The notes under the pieces were generated by a model. The model did no database searches and was not told where the DNA came from. It worked only from the letters and a program-made list of their open reading frames with translations. From Sepiola atlantica (lineage: Eukaryota; Mollusca; Cephalopoda; Sepiida; Sepiolidae), in NCBI GenBank assembly GCA_963556195.1, contig OY744533.1:43211937-43275936 (forward strand): DNA of 64,000 bases. The letters are read 5' to 3'. Position numbers and translations under genes: made by a program. Position 1 is the stretch's first letter, and every line of letters begins with the position of its first letter. Below are positions 58,201 through 64,000 of this stretch, one piece after another.

Positions 58201-58399
58201 AAAAAGGGGAGCAGTGGACTTGTCGGCACATGTTCCTCTACCAATACAGAAAGGGGGTGCAGACGGCGACGTTTGTCAAAAATGAGTCAACAGGATGCTT
58301 GTCAGACGGAGTCAGCCCACGCATTGGCGTGGGCGAAAGACTCAACCAATCAGATGAGAGAGTACTGTTGTTGTGCACAGAGCTGGAAAATCGAAGCGA

Positions 58400-58560
58400 G
58401 AGGAAATCACCGGGAGTCGAGCTTCTGTGGACATCAAGAAAGGACGTCTCTGAGGAGACGGGCCTCGGGGCCGGAAGGAGTCGAGCTTCTGTCAGCGGCA
58501 AGAGAGGACGTCTCTGAAGAGACGGCCTCGGCCCGGAGGGGTCGAGCAGAGTTAAGAGCA
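58400..58560 (+). repeat. GC-rich tandem repeat, about 72 bp
   Basis: GAGTCGAGCTTCTGT and AGGACGTCTCTGAGGAGACG recur twice with a third partial unit. GACGTCTC...GAGACG is itself a short hairpin. Confidence 0.8.
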
Positions 58561-58870
58561 GGACGCCCGCACAGGAGAACGTCCCGGACCGGTGAAGAAA
58601 GGGCGCCTCTGAAAATTGACCGCTCACCCAGCCGTCATATTCAGACAATTTATCCCCGCACACAAAACCATGGAGGAGGTCTCGAACCGACGTTAAGAGC
58701 GGACGCCTCTGAAAATCGACCGCTCACTCAGCCGTCATATTCAAACAACTTATCTCCGCACACAAAACCATGGAGGAGGTCTCGAACCGACGTTAAGAGC
58801 GGACGCCTCTGAAAATCGACCGCTCACTCAGCCGTCATATTCAGAAAATTTATCTCCGCACACCAAAGAA
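58553..58870 (+). repeat. GC-rich 100-bp tandem repeat, three copies
   Basis: Unit CGACGTTAAGAGCGGACGCC, TCTGAAAATCGACCGCTCAC, TCAGCCGTCATATTCAGACA, ATTTATCTCCGCACACAAAA and CCATGGAGGAGGTCTCGAAC, period exactly 100 bp between 58681 and 58781. It lies in the most GC-rich block of the window (58.2-58.87 kb). Three overlapping frames on both strands (95-179 codons) are by-products; their repeats have no known domain. Leader region of a retroelement is possible. Confidence 0.85.
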
Positions 58871-59740
58871 AAGAACAAAAAAGAATGGGAATTTGAAAAT
58901 TAACGCGTAAGAAGTACAGCGACATTAATACGGCTGTCTACCGGACACCTAAGGAAACTCCCGGTCCAACAAAATTGATATCGACCGACCAGTTAATCAA
59001 ATGGCCTCTCCAACATCGAGATTACGTATATCTCAGGACCTTAAAAAACAGCTCGTTAAAAACGGACCACAGAATCCAAAATTCTATAAAATATCTTTCT
59101 CTCCGCCGTCAAAACAACAAAAAAAGGTATGTGTTTCGACATAAGGACAACAAAAAATACAAAAAAAGAAATACTAGATTAATTCGTCCTAAATCAACTT
59201 TCATTTGGTTTATATTTGGACTTCTCATTTGTTTTCCTCGAGTTTCATAAGAAAAAAAAACTTTACTACTTTCATTTTCATAAAGGCTATAAGCTTTTTT
59301 AATTGATATATTTGAACTAGTTACGGTCTCTTCACAAAAGAGCAACGTACCCGCGCAGGAACGCGTAAAAATAAGGTTAACAATTATAACATTTGGTTTT
59401 CGACACAATTATAACTTTGGTGTCAGGAAAACGAGCTTTCCTATTTTCATTTTCATAAAGGCTATAAGCCTTCATAATTGTTACAAATGAACTTTTAATT
59501 CTGATCGACTTTCTCAGAATAACAAAACCAGCCTCTTTTAAATAAATAAATATTTGTCATGTACTGTTAATTTTGTCTTGGTTGTTTATATATATGTTTA
59601 TAATTTGTGATAGGATGTGTATTCATTTTATGGAGTACGGGTTGATTTCCTTTCATCGGGTTTTCAACCTGTGCACATTTTGCATTCGTGGCTGAACTAC
59701 GTGTTGGTAACGTTCAGAGTCTTATTACCACAATTGTAAA
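58871..59740. other. Spacer with a 174-bp-spaced duplication
   Basis: TTTCATTTTCATAAAGGCTA followed by TAAGC occurs at about 59271 and 59445. A 91-codon frame at 58975-59250 is basic with a short hydrophobic end and no recognised family. Confidence 0.45.
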
Positions 59741-59744
59741 ATTT

Positions 59745-59975
59745 TCAAGTATTTCCCTTTGGCACAACGGTTAGCGACGTAGGGTTTTGACGTCGGTGTT
59801 TGACGTCGGCCCGACCAACCAACCTCTAAGATTTTTTTTCTACTTCGAAGGGGGGGGTATGGAGGGGACGTCCGGGAATACACATATTAACACGATAGCG
59901 TGTGTGTTATTTTGTGTGTCACGCTTACATCAAAAGCAACGACCTTCCGAATCTTTGTATGCTACTCATGAATTG
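59745..59975 (+). repeat. tRNA-like composite repeat, second copy
   Basis: TTTGGCACAACGGTTAGCGA is the A box; the B-box region has been replaced by a GACGTCGGTGTTTGACGTCGG duplication. Then come CTAAGATTTTTTTTCTAC, TTAACACGATAGCGTGTG and CGACCTTCCGAATCTTTGTA, ending CTCATGAATTGG. Colinear with minus-strand 355-139. Confidence 0.7.
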
Positions 59976-60239
59976 GAGCCAGATTTAATTTAAACTAAAG
60001 CATTTACAAAGTAAGGTTTAGTCGTCGAAATATTACCTTCACTAGAAATATAGTATATAAATAAGTTTTGTAAATTGTTCCATGTATTGTTCATTTTTTT
60101 AAATAAATATACAAGTCAAATCTTATATCTTATTCAAACATGTTTAGGTTAGGAACAAGATAATTAGTATTGAAAACATCATTTCGTGTAATTTACCCGC
60201 TAGTCAAGATAAATACTACAATGCTATTTATCTTCCTCC
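59976..60239. other. A/T-rich spacer
   Basis: No feature recognised. Confidence 0.4.
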
Positions 60240-60567
60240 CACAGCGGTAAGATGTGACACAAGGTCGGGAAAGTGGGATTTGAAAAGTTAGCGTCCGAGA
60301 AGGTGAGCACTCTGGCCTACAAAAAATGCCTGGGCAGCCCCGTCGGCATTCCCCGGTAGCGGCGCCTCAGGCAGTAAGAGATAAACTTACTCCAACCCAA
60401 AGAGGGGAGGCAAAGCCAGAGAGGGTTGATCTCCTAGAACCGCACAGAACAAACCCACAGACCGGCGAAATCAAGACCAGAAGGCCAAGACGATACCGGT
60501 CTATAGGGTGTAGTATCCATCGGAAAAGATACTACACTTTTATCTAAGCCAAAAGACCAAGAAGCAA
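60240..60567 (-). repeat. U2 snRNA-headed SINE, near full length
   Basis: Reads from 60567 down: a U2 5' end (GCTTCTTGGTCTTTTGGCTT, then AAAGTGTAGTATCT, with a few changes), a body with GACCGGTATCGTCTTGGCCT and GTTCTAGGAGATCAACC, and the common tail with GGCGCC, GGGGAATGCCGACGGGGCTG, CCCAGGCA and CCCGACCTTGTGTCACATCT, ending GGAGGAAGATAAATAG. About 325 bp. A 73-codon frame over it is incidental. It is the best reference for the other partial copies. Confidence 0.82.
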
Positions 60568-61338
60568 TTAGCAAGGAACACTTAGTGACGTAATACATTG
60601 ATATTTGTTAGGCGATGTGGCTATTATGACGTCATTTGACTTCCGGTTTTAAATACATACCTATAGCTCGAAAATCTTTATAATAATAATTTGGCCTGTC
60701 CCCGCTTTTGTTAATTAGCACGTCCGTGATTCTACCAATATACATTCTCTGTATCAAAAAGATGTAATTCAACAAAAATCAACGCAGTAGTCGTATTGAT
60801 ATAATAGCTGCCTTTGTATATGCTAATAAGAAGCAAACGACAAATGATTTAAGTAGGACAGTTTTAGCTAAATACTAATAAACTTGCTACCGGAACATAG
60901 CGAACAAACAACAGGAAATATTGTTGTTCGGGATAAACAGCTTATCTTGTGGTCTTTTATGTAACCATGTTTTATCTGCTGTTTTGACAAGTGGTATATT
61001 TATTTCCGGTCTGTAGATAGTGTCGGGAGATCAGAGAAGAATACGAAACATTTTGGGGCTTTCCACCCGACGGTTTTTTTTTTTCGCGTAAAGCCCCCTC
61101 TCCACCTTATTGATGTAAGGCCATATCATCAGAACTACATTTTTCAGTAATCGACTCAATAAACTGTTCAATAAAATCGAATACCAATAACATATCTAAC
61201 GGCCGAGTCTCTAACGTGGCATTAAAGATCTGAGCGTCTCACGTGTTCGTAGCGTGAAAACGTGCTATTATCGAAACATTATTGTTTCTATTCACAGAGG
61301 TAACTATAAATTAGATGCATTTTAAATGCTATTATATA
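60568..61338. other. Spacer with no recognisable gene
   Basis: TGACGTCA at about 60628; otherwise unassigned. Confidence 0.4.
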
Positions 61339-62638
61339 TCTAATATATAGACAATTTTTCCCTGTACCTTTTTGAAGAATAGGAAAATAACCTCATGAAT
61401 CACAGGCTACTAAACTCATCACTATTTTAGTAAATTTGTTATTATTTTCTTCCAGCTAAATATTACTTTTGGCCCACCATCTTCGACTCTCCTCAAAACA
61501 TACTTGATATCGGTGGTAGCAAACACTTTTCCCCCTAACATTTCAGTACTGACACTCCCCCTATCGTCACCGGGAACTAATAAACAACCTCTACTTTTCA
61601 AAAAGGTATACGTTAATATTTTCTATTTATCTATTTATTTACTACATAATACAAAACATTACGTACACATTTAATGGACGCTCCCGCTAATTCCGCTGAT
61701 TTTTGAGAATATCAAATTACGTTATTTATACCTATTACTTATACATTTATACTCATTCCGGTTTTTAGAGAATCCAATTAACGAACATAGTCCTTGCAGT
61801 ATTTTTTTTATTCAACATGGCCGCTATAATTTCTTCAGCGACTCGACTTCCGAATTAAGTCAATATACGCCAAGGTACTCGACAGATCTGCATAAAGTTG
61901 ACATTTTCTAAATCCTACACCTTTCACACGCATAATGTCCAAAAATTTGGAAAAACACATCGATTTCTTCGTATAGAAATAATCTAAAATGTGTGATTGA
62001 TGGATCTTACATTTGGTCGCCTTCTGACGGGTGGTAACATAAAACGCATGCGAGCTTACAGGCTTCGTTCATGTGACCTATTTTTCAATTGATTTTCTAA
62101 TCGCTTTCGTGACCAAGTCGTTACAACGTACATCCAAGACAGAGAGGTTTAGCATTCGATCCCAGTTGACTCACACACCTTTTTTTAACATTGTTAAACT
62201 TTAGCCAACGCGAGAAGGGGGGATGGATGACTATTGGCCGTTTTTTGTTATCCAACGTTATTATGTAGTAATCTTTTTAAAAAATTAATGTAATACGTAG
62301 TACTTTAATTATTAGACCAGTATAATACGTCGTACTTTAACTATTGTGAATATCATGATTTTTATTCGAACAAACCTGATTTATCAGTGCTGTGCAAACC
62401 ACCTAAATTATATTCTGGGGACAAATCGGTACCATGGGATGAGCAGGAAGACCCCTACAACCGCGTCTCCGTTCTTCCATTTCTTAGTTTTTTTATTTGT
62501 CCTATCTCCCTTCAACAATTCCAAACCGAACATTACAATTGTCCAATGTGACCTATTTGCGTTCTGTCCGATGTTGACGAATTTTAATTCATTCTTTTAT
62601 ATTTCTCCCGGGCAACGCCGGGCGACAGGTCCCGCTAG
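61339..62638 (+). mobile_element. Helitron, non-autonomous (about 1.3 kb)
   Basis: Starts A|TCTAATATATAGACAATT and TTTCCCTG. Ends with a perfect hairpin, CCCGGGCAACGCCGGG (62608-62623), then GGTCCCG and CTAG (62635-62638). The base after CTAG is C rather than T. Shares ATTTTTCCC and GGTAGCAAACA with the 38.3-kb end. The 3' end is firm; the 5' end is the best candidate but less certain. It contains a tRNA-like stretch at 62110-62170 (CCAAGTCGTTACAACGTAC, then AGCATTCGATCCCAG). No Rep/helicase coding region. Confidence 0.65.
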
Positions 62639-62975
62639 CATACTTTGAAATATGGTAAATATATTACTGATGAAATACCTCTAGACATTCAAATATCTGT
62701 CTAATTTGCATAATTGTTTTAAAACAGTTTATAATAAATTAATGTTTTTTACTATAAGTTTTTATTTTTTATTGTTTATTTTTCCTATATATCTGCAATA
62801 CTTTCGTCGATATTAACAGTAATTAATTAAAGTAATTCAATGAAAAAAAATTCATTTCAAAAACTTTCCTTAAAATAATCATTATCAAGGTAGATAATTT
62901 AAATGAAACTCGTACGTCTTAGCTAGCTAGAAAGATATATTGATGAAGCATAAGAGTTCACAGAGAGGGGGTGAC
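62639..62975. other. A/T-rich spacer
   Basis: No feature recognised. Confidence 0.4.
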
Positions 62976-63465
<490 letters not shown>

Positions 63466-63516
63466 TTATTTATTTATTTATCTGTTAGCAAGTTTTATTT
63501 ATTTATTTATTTAATT
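63466..63516. repeat. (TTTA)n tetranucleotide repeat
   Basis: Two blocks of TTTA/TTAT units separated by about 15 bp. Confidence 0.85.
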
Positions 63517-63518
63517 AT

Positions 63519-63974
63519 CTGTTCTTTTGTAATGTTATTATTATACCTGAAGAAATACGAAAGGGGTATAGTTTACCTTTTGAGCCTGTGAAACTAGTGT
63601 GCTTTTTTGTTGTCGTTTTTTGGGGAATAAAGTTATGTACGGATTAATTGTTCGATATAGAGTTGAGGGAGATGATTCAAATATGTTTTTATCGACTTAA
63701 CGTGTTTTTTTTTATTTTTTGTTTATTGAAACGGTGTTTTCGTATTTTCTGTTCTTTTTGTAATGTTATTGTTATATCTGGTCTGAAAAAATACGAAACG
63801 AGCGGCTATATAGTTTGTCATTTGGTTTCTGGAACTAGGGTGCCCTTTTGTTGTTGTTTTTGGGAATAAAATTATGTATCGGATTAATTGTTCTATATAG
63901 TGTTGGAAGGCATGATGCAATAATGTTTTTATGGACTTAACGTGTTTGTTTAGTTTTGTTTATTGAATTGGTGT
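63519..63974 (+). repeat. Tandem pair of PLE-end-like units, about 230-240 bp
   Basis: Two head-to-tail copies, starting at 63519 and 63749. Each has CTGTTCTTTTGTAATGTTAT, a CTGAAGAAATACGAAA motif, GGGAATAAAGTTATGTA, GGATTAATTGTTC and GACTTAACGTGTTT (63695 and 63935). The second runs directly into a TA tract. PLEs often leave tandem, partly overlapping terminal copies. The assignment is by analogy. Confidence 0.6.
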
Positions 63975-64000
63975 TTATATATATATATATATATATATAT
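63975..64000. repeat. (TA)n microsatellite, cut by window end
   Basis: TA units to the last base. Confidence 0.95.

Noticed and set aside
58238..58812. Frames of 95, 141 and 179 codons
   Set aside because: GC-rich tandem repeats remove stops in several frames at once; no domain seen.

Overview
This is eukaryotic, almost certainly metazoan, non-coding DNA. It is probably from a mollusc, and a cephalopod is plausible. The reasons are decayed metazoan-type retroelements (Penelope-like, Jockey-like, R2/R4-like and Ty3/gypsy), mollusc-style Helitron ends, tRNA-derived SINEs, a TTAGGG interstitial array and very dense (TA)n, (TC)n and trinucleotide microsatellites. The species call is inference. 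I found no convincing host protein-coding gene; most long open frames are microsatellites read as LSLSLS, YIYIYI, EEEE or LLLL.

Layout. 0-5 kb: a SINE with a U2 snRNA-derived head, a composite tRNA-like/Helitron-end repeat, an R2/R4-like LINE reverse transcriptase relic and CT/TA microsatellites. 5.6-10.5 kb: a complete 739-bp non-autonomous Helitron, a Jockey-like RT C-terminus, Penelope-like 3' ends beside TA tracts and a decayed array of Helitron-hairpin-like motifs. 11.6-14.1 kb: the best preserved element, a Penelope-like element (PLE) with recognisable RT motifs and a GIY-YIG endonuclease, frameshifted several times. 15-18 kb: a 120-bp tandem repeat with an unbroken frame on the minus strand, then LINE endonuclease and RT fragments. 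20-26 kb: a Helitron 3' end, a gypsy RT relic (+) and a gypsy gag-protease relic (-) joined to a coiled-coil-like segment.

27-34 kb: telomeric repeats, two minus-strand Helitrons joined tail to head (one carrying a CCCH zinc-finger pseudogene), U2-like repeat units, a 63-bp satellite and a cluster of CRE-type palindromes. 36.5 kb: ten copies of a 33-bp minisatellite. 38.6-48.6 kb: a 60-bp-scale degenerate repeat and then a 9.2-kb satellite of a 14-bp A-rich unit, which contains a 2,143-bp tandem duplication. 50-53 kb: a second PLE lineage (-), a CCAAT/TATA promoter-like site, a LINE C-terminus and a GAA tract. 53.7-57.2 kb: an inverted-repeat-bounded element enclosing U2-like repeat units, and a MITE-like element. 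58-64 kb: Helitron ends, a GC-rich 100-bp tandem repeat, the only near-complete U2-headed SINE, a CT-TA-GA palindrome and a tandem PLE-like terminus running into a TA tract at the window edge.

Nothing here works together as a pathway. The window is a record of repeated insertion and decay. Two themes recur: the 5' arm of U2 snRNA reused in several repeat families, and TE ends that abut TA microsatellites. All family assignments come from reading motifs by eye, without database searches.
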